From Desulfobacterales bacterium (GTDB lineage: Bacteria; Desulfobacterota; DSM-4660; Desulfatiglandales; Desulfatiglandaceae), in the NCBI GenBank assembly GCA_027027005.1, contig JALVMN010000120.1, forward strand, positions 1 through 40,902: DNA of 40,902 bases, read 5' to 3'. The notes below the pieces were generated by a model. That model did not search any database and had not been told where the DNA came from. It saw only the letters and a program-made list of their open reading frames with translations. Positions 1 to 7,689 of this stretch are shown piece by piece. Every line of letters starts with the position of its first letter. Position 1 is the first letter of the stretch. The translations under genes and the position numbers were made by a program.

Positions 1-284
1 CCCAGGATGGAGCCCTTTCTCCTTGCACATGTCTGTGATATTGGGGGGCGGGCCGACTCTCTTTGAAAGGTGGACGGGAGTGGCACTAGGGCTGATCACT
101 TGTTGACTTATGGTCGTATTGCAGGGTAGTTAATTGGAAGGGTTGTAGAGGAGCTCCTGGAGAGGCTATTTGCATTGAACACAGAGAGGCGGCGGGCCGA
201 TCAGGAGGGCGGATTTGATCCCTGTTTCAACAATTCTTATTTATTGGCGGCCCAAAAGGCAACATCACTTACAGAGGACAAAGA
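1..284. other. Left-edge non-coding region, nothing assignable
   Basis: No convincing gene is visible here. A minus-strand frame is open from about position 135 to the left edge but has no start with a ribosome binding site. On the plus strand TTGACT at 103-108 is followed 18 nt later by TAGTTA (127-132), a weak sigma-70-like pair that could serve the gene starting at 285. The usable ribosome binding site for that gene is AGAGGA at 273-278, six bases before its ATG. Confidence 0.4.
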
Positions 285-1079
285 ATGGGGGAGGCGATGG
301 TGGATGCACAAGGGCTTAGGGAGTTGGTAAGAGAATTTGTGAGGTCTTATGCTGATCAACCCGGGACAACCGATTGGTGGAGGGATCCCCTGCTGGTCAC
401 AGCACGGATTGACCAGAGATTTGACGCCCTCCCCCGGATTGCATGGGATGAGCACCTAAGGCCCACCGAACTTCTTCCTTCGGCCAAGACCCTGATCGTG
501 TTTTTTGTGCCCTTCAAGAAATCACTTCTGGATGAAAATACTCCAGGCCCTTTTCCGTGCCGAAACTGGGGCCTTGCATACGAGGCCACCAACAAGCTCA
601 TAGGACTGGTGTGTCAGAGGATCAAGGATGTGCTGGCAGTGCAGGGATTCATGTCTGCACTCATGCCTGCCACCCACAACTTTGATGAGAAAAAACTCAT
701 GGCCAGGTGGTCCCACAAACACCTGGCCCATATAAGCGGCTTGGGCCGCATCGGAATAAACACTCAGCTCATCACTCCCGTGGGCTGCGCAGGGAGGTTG
801 GGAAGCCTTGTTACCGAGGCAGACCTTGGTAATTCCCCTCTAGTAGTGGATGGTGAACTCTGCCTCCATAAGCAGGGAAAAGAATGCCTTGAGTGCCTCG
901 GCCGATGCCCGGTGGAGGCCTTGAAAGTGCAAGGTATAGAGCGTCAAAAATGCTGGGCCCGCCTGAAGTTCAATATCCAAAAAACAGAGGAGCTTTCCGG
1001 CCTTGACCGCAATACCCATGTGTGCGGCAAATGCGTGGTTGGCCTGCCCTGCTCTTACTTTGAGGGGCAGGAAAACTAA
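285..1079 (+). CDS. Epoxyqueuosine reductase-like 4Fe-4S protein (short QueG-like)
   Basis: A 264-residue iron-sulfur protein of the QueG-like superfamily. The stretch HISGLGRIGINTQLITP (about 149-165) resembles the QueG core. It is followed by a ferredoxin-like cluster: C193, C201, C204 and C208-Pro (CLECLGRCP). A second, less regular Cys set is C223, C247, C250 and C256 (HVCGKCVVGLPC). True QueG proteins are about 350 residues and reduce epoxyqueuosine in tRNA using cobalamin. This protein is shorter and its second cluster does not follow CxxCxxC, so it more likely belongs to the uncharacterised short QueG-like proteins common in anaerobes. The start at 285 has AGAGGA six bases upstream; a second ATG at 297 has a poorer spacing. 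Its stop overlaps the stop of the convergent fusion gene by 4 nt. The substrate is unknown. Confidence 0.75.
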   Translation: MGEAMVDAQGLRELVREFVRSYADQPGTTDWWRDPLLVTARIDQRFDALPRIAWDEHLRPTELLPSAKTLIVFFVPFKKSLLDENTPGPFPCRNWGLAYEATNKLIGLVCQRIKDVLAVQGFMSALMPATHNFDEKKLMARWSHKHLAHISGLGRIGINTQLITPVGCAGRLGSLVTEADLGNSPLVVDGELCLHKQGKECLECLGRCPVEALKVQGIERQKCWARLKFNIQKTEELSGLDRNTHVCGKCVVGLPCSYFEGQEN

Positions 1080-4000
1080 CCCTTTCCAAGCATCGGAAAA
1101 GGGCTTTCCAAGGGTTTTGCCCCTTGAGAAGGGTAAAGGGGACATGCCCGCTTGATGCATTTCTTGTTGAGCAAGTACTGATTGCAAACCAGGGCCTCAT
1201 CAGCCTTCAGCGTTAACGGCAACAGTCCCTCAGACATCCTGGCTGCTTGTCTCAGAGAGAGGTATGATTCCCTCAAACAGCACCTGGCTGCCTTGAGCCG
1301 GGAGATCTCTTTCAAGATCTCTCCCACCACGCCCATCACCTGCTTACGAGGCCTGGGAGTCAAGGGACTGGCCCCAAGTATGATGGAAAAGGCGATCCCC
1401 ACACCTATTGCCGCACCACAGCTACCCATGAACCCACAGGCCCCACCCGGGATCTCGCTTCCCCTCTTGATACCGGTCTCAACAGCATCCTTGGGCAACT
1501 TCCCCCCAAGGTTTCTATAAGTGGAAAGAATGATCCCTGGCACCATGCCATGGTGTTCAGGGCCATGCAATACTGACACATACTGGGAGCGAATGTTCTT
1601 GAGCAGGGCCAACATGTCTGTTTCAGTGGTAGTGGTGCATATCTCCATTATCTTGGCCAGGGGATCCTTCATGTGGCATGCGTCACAAACGAAATGGCCT
1701 TTCATGCACACAGCATCGGCCATGGCCTTTGAGCCACAGATGGAACACGACTTCATCTCTGAAGAAGTAAAGTATTTTAGTGGCTCTCCGCATATCAAAC
1801 AACCAACCGCATGGGTTTCTTGGCAACCTAAGTCTATATTGGACAAGGCAAGGCCTTCAGGAGGGCCACAGCACGAACACCTGTTGGCCATCTCCACATT
1901 TGTTACCATAGCGGTCTCTTTGTCTATGACCAGCACCCCACTTTCTGCCATCTCTTTTGTGGATGCATCACCAAAGGCCACCTCCACCACCTCCCCCCGT
2001 CTCAAGATCTCGGAGCCGTCCAAGACCAACGCCTGGAATGGACCTGAATATAAAAGCCTTTGTTCTTCCCGGTGGCCAGATGCATGGTCCGGCTTTCTGG
2101 CCAAAAAGGTCAAGGAGTGGAATCCATGCCCTTGCACTTCCCTGTATGGAAATCGCCCAAGGATCTTTGCCCCCATAAAGCCAATTTCACCCAAAAGGGC
2201 AAGAAGGTACTTTTCCACCAGTGCTCCGCCGATGCACTCTCCAATGAGCTGATGATCAGCCCTAATGGAGGCAGGGGGTTCATCTTCTGTAACCACATCC
2301 GATATCACCAGGCGCCCCCCGGGCTTGAGCACCCTGAATATCTCTGAAAACACCCGCCTCTTGTTCTTGCTGAGATTTATGACACAGTTGGACATGACAA
2401 GGTCCACAGCATTGTCGCCTAGGGGAATCTCTTCAAGGTAGCCTTTCAGAAAAAATACATTCCCGTATCCCAATTCCTTGGCCACCTTGCGAGCCGCGCC
2501 GCCCGCAATATCCAGCATCTCCTGGGTCATATCAAGTCCCAGCACAAGGCCCTTTGGTCCCACCATTCGGGAGGCCATAAAACACTCCACCCCGCTTCCT
2601 GAGCCAAGGTCAAGGACTGTTTCGCCCTCTGAGATCCCGGCATCTTGAGCAGGACTACCGCACCCGTACATCCTCAACCTTGCCTCTTCTGGAATAAACT
2701 CAGCCCCTGCACCCAGTTGGACAGGGTTTGCAATCCTGGTGTCTGCCTCCAAGGCCCTACGAGAGTAAAACTCCCTAACCAGGCCCCTGCTATCTCCCTG
2801 GCCCACAGAGAGGAGGCAGTTGCAGTGAGTGAAATTAATTTCTTCACCAGAGGAGCACTCAGTGCTTACATCACCCATCCTCAAAACAAGGCCAGGATGC
2901 TCTGGAACCGGGAGCCCCCTTATTTCTCTCTGGATCAAAAATTCAACCATGGCCTTGTAGACAGGGGTATACGGATCCTGGCCCAATTTCAGCTCAATAT
3001 CTTTACCCGGCACTATCTCAAGGCAATGGTCAATATCTCCCCCGCCGATGATAAATCTCCAGGGGTCATGTCTCATGTGTGGGGACTCCATGAGGCTCAT
3101 GCCACGTATCGCTTCAAAAAGGGCACTCTCCCTCCAAACCCGCTCAAGCCCCTGACCCAGATGGCCACCAATACACTCAGGTCTTTCAACCATTGCAGGG
3201 GTGGGATATATTGCCCCGTCAGGACCAACGGCCAAGGACTCCCAGCACGCATTTCCAAGGTCATACCTGGTCCCTGGAGGAGAAAATACCTGGGAGGCCA
3301 TTGCATCCAAATTATCTATGGAAATCCCTGATTCCTGAGCCACCTCAAATGCAGCTACGAGAGCAGAGATAAGAGCATCTGTCTCTGGCACATCCAGGTT
3401 CTCACCGAGACCCCGTTTGAAGTGCCACTGAAGGTGGAGGTTATGTATCCCAATATTTCTCAAAATAGTTATGAGTTCACTTATGCAAGGAGTGTTTATC
3501 TCGTTTACACTCATGGCAACGCTGCACGATATACCCCTCTCCAGGAGCTCCTCTATTGTCTTCAGGGTCTTTATGTATGTTCCCTTTCCCCTTATCTTGT
3601 CATGAGACTCCTCGGGTCCATCCACGCTCACTTGCAAGTGAACCCTTTCGAGATCCAGCCTGGAAATGCGTGAAAGGTCTTGTGCCTTCAGGAGCCCATT
3701 GGTCAGGACCACGAGCTTTACATCGCTCCAGCCCAAAACAGCCTTCATCAAGCCTACAAAGTCGGGATACACAAATGGTTCCCCCCCCGTGAAACATATC
3801 AGCCCACAGCCTAGATCATAGGCCTGGGACGCTGCTTGAAGGATGGTATCTCTTTCAAGAAATCTTGTGCCGGTGAGGTGTTCCCCGAACATGCAATGGG
3901 TACATCGAAGGTTGCATTTGTCAGTGAGGTGAAACCATATCTCTTGAAGGCGCCCCAGCGGCCTGGTGCTTCGCCCTTCATACGGCCTGTAAGGGGAGAA

Positions 4001-4243
4001 CGTAATGGAGCTCACAAACGTGCTTGCCTCCAAAGACGAAGTAAGGATGTCCTTTGCAGTTAACTTGTTCAAGGAAATGGCCAGATCATCGAGCGAGAGT
4101 TTTCCATTGCAGAGATCGAGTATCTCACTGGCAGAAGGACTGGGAACAAACCAAAAAGGGACCTCTGGAATTATGTAGATGGGGAGCTTTTGCCCTTGAA
4201 CACTAACATACCCCCCTTTTGTTGCACTAAGCTCTTTTTTCAT
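1076..4243 (-). CDS. PqqD-like / radical SAM / ArsM-like methyltransferase / DUF5714-like fusion
   Basis: A 1,055-residue multidomain enzyme. Residues 1-85 look PqqD-like. Residues 100-330 are radical SAM, with cluster motif CNLRCTHC (C110, C114, C117) and FTGGEP at 151-156. Residues 330-480 are Cys-containing and only loosely SPASM-like: C333 is present but the expected Pro-Cys after GPDGAIYP is replaced by Thr. Residues 485-718 are a class I methyltransferase with VLDLGSGSG (543-551) and LGLDMT. It resembles arsenite methyltransferase ArsM, keeping YGCGSP (C528), SNCVINL (C620) and GECIGGAL (C670), the positions of the three arsenite-binding cysteines. Residues 785-1040 are Cys-rich (CSCCGP, CLICGE, CSICGS, CDAC), then HGPEHHGMVPGI and GGACGFMGSCGAAIGVGIAF, which I recognise as DUF5714-like. 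The start has GAGGTGG six or seven bases upstream. Divergent from the dehydratase gene. The reaction is not established: candidates are a metalloid or thiol methyltransferase, or cofactor/peptide modification. Confidence 0.8.
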   Translation of the reverse strand: MKKELSATKGGYVSVQGQKLPIYIIPEVPFWFVPSPSASEILDLCNGKLSLDDLAISLNKLTAKDILTSSLEASTFVSSITFSPYRPYEGRSTRPLGRLQEIWFHLTDKCNLRCTHCMFGEHLTGTRFLERDTILQAASQAYDLGCGLICFTGGEPFVYPDFVGLMKAVLGWSDVKLVVLTNGLLKAQDLSRISRLDLERVHLQVSVDGPEESHDKIRGKGTYIKTLKTIEELLERGISCSVAMSVNEINTPCISELITILRNIGIHNLHLQWHFKRGLGENLDVPETDALISALVAAFEVAQESGISIDNLDAMASQVFSPPGTRYDLGNACWESLAVGPDGAIYPTPAMVERPECIGGHLGQGLERVWRESALFEAIRGMSLMESPHMRHDPWRFIIGGGDIDHCLEIVPGKDIELKLGQDPYTPVYKAMVEFLIQREIRGLPVPEHPGLVLRMGDVSTECSSGEEINFTHCNCLLSVGQGDSRGLVREFYSRRALEADTRIANPVQLGAGAEFIPEEARLRMYGCGSPAQDAGISEGETVLDLGSGSGVECFMASRMVGPKGLVLGLDMTQEMLDIAGGAARKVAKELGYGNVFFLKGYLEEIPLGDNAVDLVMSNCVINLSKNKRRVFSEIFRVLKPGGRLVISDVVTEDEPPASIRADHQLIGECIGGALVEKYLLALLGEIGFMGAKILGRFPYREVQGHGFHSLTFLARKPDHASGHREEQRLLYSGPFQALVLDGSEILRRGEVVEVAFGDASTKEMAESGVLVIDKETAMVTNVEMANRCSCCGPPEGLALSNIDLGCQETHAVGCLICGEPLKYFTSSEMKSCSICGSKAMADAVCMKGHFVCDACHMKDPLAKIMEICTTTTETDMLALLKNIRSQYVSVLHGPEHHGMVPGIILSTYRNLGGKLPKDAVETGIKRGSEIPGGACGFMGSCGAAIGVGIAFSIILGASPLTPRPRKQVMGVVGEILKEISRLKAARCCLRESYLSLRQAARMSEGLLPLTLKADEALVCNQYLLNKKCIKRACPLYPSQGAKPLESPFPMLGKG
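1080..1126 (+). terminator. Tandem hairpins just after the QueG-like stop codon
   Basis: Directly after TAA comes CCCTTTCC-aagcatc-GGAAAAGGG (1080-1103), an 8-bp stem with one bulged A. Then CAAGGG-ttttgc-CCCTTG (1109-1126) forms a perfect 6-bp stem. There is no long T-tract, so intrinsic termination is uncertain. The sequence also encodes the last residues of the opposite gene. It may act as a terminator for the plus-strand gene or as a transcriptional roadblock between two convergent genes. Confidence 0.35.
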
Positions 4244-4254
4244 AATTCCACCTC

Positions 4255-4380
4255 AAAAAAAAGAAACGCCAGGGCATTTCGCCCCAGGCCCATCTATTTT
4301 AATCAATCCAACCCTTAAACTCTACCAACAAAACCCCATGGGCACAACTGTGGGACGCTCGGTCCCAAGTCGGTGTTGGG
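4255..4380 (-). promoter_or_regulatory. Structured leader of the radical SAM fusion gene
   Basis: Read on the minus strand, this leader first offers CCCAA-7 nt-TTGGG (4379-4363). It then offers TGGGAC-cgagc-GTCCCA (4366-4350). The two stems share bases 4363-4366 and so cannot both form. Further down, GGGC-gaaat-GCCC (4284-4272), with flanking CC/GG pairs, is followed after six bases by eight Ts (4262-4255) immediately before the GAGGTGG ribosome binding site. The layout resembles an attenuator, but the last stem is weak, no anti-terminator pairing is demonstrated, and no clear promoter was found upstream on this strand. Confidence 0.3.
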
Positions 4381-4415
4381 CCTCTCTTAATGTAGAGCAA
4401 TATCTCCCTTTGTCA

Positions 4416-4444
4416 TTGACTTGCCTGGCTGAATTCCTTAGAGT
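4416..4444 (+). promoter_or_regulatory. Sigma-70-like promoter for the dehydratase gene
   Basis: TTGACT (4416-4421) is separated by 17 bp from TAGAGT (4439-4444): 5/6 and 4/6 matches to the consensus boxes at ideal spacing. Transcription would start near 4451, giving a leader of about 60 nt ahead of the ATG at 4511. Confidence 0.45.
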
Positions 4445-4510
4445 CCTAGCGTATTGCAATCATAAGTTTTCTCAATTCAACCCAATTAGTATAAATGAGG
4501 AGAGGGAAAA

Positions 4511-5929
4511 ATGATTATCTCGAGAAATGACTACATTGAAAGGCTTTCGGGATACAGGCGCGAAATCTATGTAAAGGGCGAAAAAATTGAAAATTTCGTA
4601 GAGCACCCCAATATCCGCCCTGCCATAAATGCCATTGCCTTTACCTATGACCTTGCTGCCCAAAAGGAGGAGTATTCTCCCTTTTCTGAACTTGTCCATC
4701 AAAAGGTGAACCGCCTCAACTATGTAAATAGAACCCCTGAAGACCTGATTGCAAGGCTGGACTACCAGCGGGAATTGAGCATGAGGACAGGGACCTGCCA
4801 CTATAGATGCCCAGGGGCTGACGCCATATGCTCCCTTTATCCCACCACAAAGGCATTGGACCAGAGGCTCGACACTGACTATCACCAAAAATTCCTGGCA
4901 TTTCTAAAGGAAATCCAGTCTAAGGACTATGCGTGCACAGGCGCACTCACCGACACCAAGGGCGACAGATCCAAGAGGCCGAAAGAGGCAAGGGACATGT
5001 ATGTCCATGTGGTGGAAAAAAGTGATGCGGGCATCGTGGTAAGTGGTGCCAAGATCCACCAAAGCGGGGCATTTGCCGCTGATGTCAATTTTGTGCTCCC
5101 CACCCAAACTTTCAAGCAGGGTGAAGAAGAGTTTGCCATCGCCTTTGCAGTGACACCAGAGGATGAGGGGGTCAAATTCATCCTGCAGAGCACCGGCTAT
5201 CAGGCAAAATTCCGGGAAGGGGGGAGCTTTGAGCCTGGAAACTTCAAATATGGAGACAGGCTCACCTGCACCGTTATATTTGACAATGTCTTCATACCCT
5301 GGGACAGGGTCTTTGTCTTTGAAGACCTGGAGGCAAACAGGCATCTTCTCACCGGCTTTGCCGTCTCGCACCGCTGTGCAGGGGCTGCCTGCAAGGCGGG
5401 CTTCATGGATTCCATGATAGGTGCAGCAAGCCTGATGCTAAAGGCCAATGGCCTTGAAAAGGTGGCGGCCTTGAAACAAAAGATAGGCGAGATGGTGGGG
5501 ATAAGTGAAGCGGCTTACGGAATTGCAATCGGAGCTGCCACCAAGGGATATGAGGACTGGGGGGTGTATCAGCCCAACACATTGATCGCCAATGCCGGAA
5601 AGGTGATCGGCGTGGACGGGCTGAACAAGGTCATAATGAATCTTGCTGAAATTGCAGGGGGCATCCCTGTTACAGCGCCCTCAGAGTTTGACCTCAAAAA
5701 TCCTGAGATAGGCGCATTGGTAGAAAAATACTTGAGCGCCAACCCGGAGTTCACAACAGAGGAGCGGCTCAAGATCATAAAGTTCATAGAGTTCTGGGTT
5801 ACCAGTTCCCACCTGTTGGGCGGGATCCATGGAGGGGGCTCACCTGCTGCCTCCATCATATTCTTGCAGATCCTGGCTGATATCAAGTCCAAGGAAGAGG
5901 CCGTCAAGGAGGCCCTGGGCCTGAAATAG
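4511..5929 (+). CDS. 4-hydroxybutyryl-CoA dehydratase family protein (AbfD-like)
   Basis: A 472-residue member of the 4-hydroxyphenylacetate 3-hydroxylase / 4-hydroxybutyryl-CoA dehydratase family (the clostridial enzyme is about 490 residues). The clostridial enzyme holds FAD and a [4Fe-4S] cluster through Cys99, Cys103, His292 and Cys299. Equivalent residues are visible here as C96 and C100 (TCHYRC) and H287 and C294 (SHRCAGAACK), with identical spacing of 4 and 7. The family Lys after the last Cys is K295. A complete ligand set argues for a dehydratase/vinylacetyl-CoA isomerase-type enzyme rather than a flavin hydroxylase. Such enzymes are oxygen-sensitive, which fits an anaerobe. GAGGAGAGG lies just upstream of the ATG. 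No other gene of a 4-hydroxybutyrate pathway is in the window, so the true substrate (another hydroxyacyl- or enoyl-CoA is possible) is open. Confidence 0.85.
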   Translation: MIISRNDYIERLSGYRREIYVKGEKIENFVEHPNIRPAINAIAFTYDLAAQKEEYSPFSELVHQKVNRLNYVNRTPEDLIARLDYQRELSMRTGTCHYRCPGADAICSLYPTTKALDQRLDTDYHQKFLAFLKEIQSKDYACTGALTDTKGDRSKRPKEARDMYVHVVEKSDAGIVVSGAKIHQSGAFAADVNFVLPTQTFKQGEEEFAIAFAVTPEDEGVKFILQSTGYQAKFREGGSFEPGNFKYGDRLTCTVIFDNVFIPWDRVFVFEDLEANRHLLTGFAVSHRCAGAACKAGFMDSMIGAASLMLKANGLEKVAALKQKIGEMVGISEAAYGIAIGAATKGYEDWGVYQPNTLIANAGKVIGVDGLNKVIMNLAEIAGGIPVTAPSEFDLKNPEIGALVEKYLSANPEFTTEERLKIIKFIEFWVTSSHLLGGIHGGGSPAASIIFLQILADIKSKEEAVKEALGLK

Positions 5930-5943
5930 CACAGTAACAGGTC

Positions 5944-6429
5944 TCAGGAAAGAAACTCCTTCAGAGGATGCCTTGGCGAGTAGGTGCTGTTGGCCAGGAC
6001 CAGTTGGCGGCCCGTGCGCTCCGGGATGTCAATCACTATTGGGCCAAGGAGGTTGGCCGTCATCTCCTCCACCTCGCCCGGGGGGATGGTGACCAGCACA
6101 AATACGGCGTTTTTGCCATCCCGGATCCCTTCCAGGATCTCTTCGAATGATCTGCCAAGGCCCTTTAGGTAGTCAGGGTCAATGAGAAAAGGGCTTGTCA
6201 TCACAAAGGCAAGTGCCGGATCATCCAGGGATTGAAGCCAGCAAAAAGGGGAATTGGGCTTGTGCTCCAGTATGGTGAAACGCCTTTGGTTTGGAAATCC
6301 CAAGATACCTTCAGGAAACCGGATTATTCTCTTCTCTTTCACCTCAATGGTCCCGAACCTGGTGGTTTCAATTGACACCAGCCCGTGGTTTTCCTGATTG
6401 GATTTAATCCGTTCCGCCGGATCTACCAT
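5944..6429 (-). CDS. fliW: Flagellar assembly factor FliW
   Basis: A 161-residue FliW, the protein that binds CsrA and relieves its block on flagellin translation until flagellin captures FliW. Recognisable stretches are ETTRFGTIEV, FPEGILGFPNQRRF and LDDPALAFVMTSPFLIDPDY. I place the start at 6429 because GGGAAAGAGGA lies just upstream, after the csrA stop; the track start at 6456 would overlap csrA and has no such site. It is the last gene of the late flagellar unit and converges on the dehydratase gene 14 bp away. Confidence 0.93.
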   Translation of the reverse strand: MVDPAERIKSNQENHGLVSIETTRFGTIEVKEKRIIRFPEGILGFPNQRRFTILEHKPNSPFCWLQSLDDPALAFVMTSPFLIDPDYLKGLGRSFEEILEGIRDGKNAVFVLVTIPPGEVEEMTANLLGPIVIDIPERTGRQLVLANSTYSPRHPLKEFLS

Positions 6430-6445
6430 GGGTCCTCTTTCCCTC

Positions 6446-6649
6446 CTAAGCGTCAAGGTCCTTGGGGCTTTGGGATGCCTTGATGTTTTCTGCCACGATC
6501 ATCTCGTATATCTCTGTGCGGTGAACCGAGGTCTCCTTTGGGGCATCAATACCCAGTCTCACCTGGTTTCCCCGTATCTCCAAGACAGTGACCCTGATAT
6601 TGCTCCCAATGGTGATGCTCTCTTCCACCTTCCTGGTAAGTACCAACAT
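6446..6649 (-). CDS. csrA: Carbon storage regulator CsrA
   Basis: A 67-residue CsrA, a dimeric RNA-binding translational regulator that recognises GGA motifs and, in bacteria with FliW, represses flagellin translation. It begins with the canonical MLVLTRK, followed by [16 protein letters not shown] and [10 protein letters not shown] (the conserved RNA-binding Arg is present). The start at 6649 follows GGAGGG; the six extra residues in the track ORF cover that ribosome binding site. It sits directly before fliW, the usual partnership, at the end of the flgN-flgK-flgL unit. Confidence 0.96.
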   Translation of the reverse strand: MLVLTRKVEESITIGSNIRVTVLEIRGNQVRLGIDAPKETSVHRTEIYEMIVAENIKASQSPKDLDA

Positions 6650-6749
6650 AGGCTCCCTCCATGGCACCTGTTTTCACAAAAACCTCTCTTCTCTTCACCC
6701 TAACTGATTTGATTTGTCACGGGGTCATAGTTCATACAGAGGAGGCTTA

Positions 6750-7676
6750 TCATAGAAAGTCCACAAGGCTCATGCGCATCACCCTGGCAGAGGAGGCCAG
6801 GGCGGCCTGATACGCGGTCTCCACGGCCTTGAGCTCCATTATGGCCTCTGCAATGTCTGCATCCTCCAGGGTGGAGCGTCGCTCCACATAGGCAAGCTCC
6901 AACTCCTTCAGGACGCTCTCCTTTGTCTCCAGCCTTATCATTTTGGTCCCGGTATCAGAGATGATGTCTCCCACGCGATCCATCACATAGTCCAGTCTCC
7001 CGATGGCCTCTCTTATCCCGTCAACATCATTGCTCTCAAGGGACCTTTTGAGGTCCAAGAGCACCTTGAAGACATTGGAGTTACCAACCGTTGGGTCTGA
7101 CCAGTCAAAGTTATCGTCCCCCATCACCTCTTCACCGTCACGGCCCACCTCCACATCCACCCCGGCCCCTATGCGAATGCTAAAGGCGTTGGAGTTTCCG
7201 TTATAAGTGACCTGGGTGGGGTTTTCCTCGTCGTCAAAGGAAAAGGGTGCGCTGCTGGTCTTGGTCCCCGAAAATATGTATCTTCCCCCCACCTCGGTGT
7301 TTGCAAGCCCGAGGATCTGGCGCATGTAGCCGTCCACAACCTGGGCTGCATTCGCCCTCTCGGACTGACCCTTGGTGTCATTGGCCATCTCCACGCTGAG
7401 CGCCTTGGCGGCGCTTAGGAGGTCGTATATCTGGGTGAGGGCGGATTCTGCAGCCATGAGCCATGACTTGCCCATGGTTATGTTTCTCTTCAGTTGATTC
7501 ACTCCTGAAAGAGAGGCCTTGATATTCATTACACTGACCAAGGCCACTGGATCGTCGGAAAGATTATTGATCCTTTTACCGGTGCTCACCACATTATTGG
7601 CCTTCACCAGGTTCTCTGTAACCCGGGCGAGATTCACCTTTATGTTTTCATACATGGTCTTGTTGGCCACGCGCAT
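6750..7676 (-). CDS. flgL: Flagellar hook-filament junction protein FlgL
   Basis: A 308-residue FlgL, the distal of the two adapter proteins between hook and filament. It has flagellin-like termini: an N-terminal coiled coil with VSTGKRINNLSDDP (about 31-44) and a C-terminal helix with DIAEAIMELKAVETAYQAAL. The middle contains the family segment GGRYIFSGTKT. The ATG follows the flgK stop by 13 bp. About 100 nt separate its stop from csrA, the largest gap in this unit; I see no strong separate promoter there. Confidence 0.96.
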   Translation of the reverse strand: MRVANKTMYENIKVNLARVTENLVKANNVVSTGKRINNLSDDPVALVSVMNIKASLSGVNQLKRNITMGKSWLMAAESALTQIYDLLSAAKALSVEMANDTKGQSERANAAQVVDGYMRQILGLANTEVGGRYIFSGTKTSSAPFSFDDEENPTQVTYNGNSNAFSIRIGAGVDVEVGRDGEEVMGDDNFDWSDPTVGNSNVFKVLLDLKRSLESNDVDGIREAIGRLDYVMDRVGDIISDTGTKMIRLETKESVLKELELAYVERRSTLEDADIAEAIMELKAVETAYQAALASSARVMRMSLVDFL

Positions 7677-7689
7677 TGTGCTCTACCCC

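Noticed and set aside
81-96. TGGCACTAGGGCTGAT on the plus strand, resembling a sigma-54 promoter
   Set aside because: The -24 box is perfect but the -12 box has GA instead of the essential GC.
1-135. Open minus-strand frame running off the left edge
   Set aside because: It has no ATG with a ribosome binding site, the residues show no family pattern, and only about 45 codons are visible.
1521-2252. 243-residue plus-strand ORF
   Set aside because: It is antisense to the methyltransferase/DUF5714 part of the fusion gene, whose frame has clear domain motifs.
2645-3331. 228-residue plus-strand ORF
   Set aside because: It is antisense to the radical SAM region and has no recognisable family pattern.
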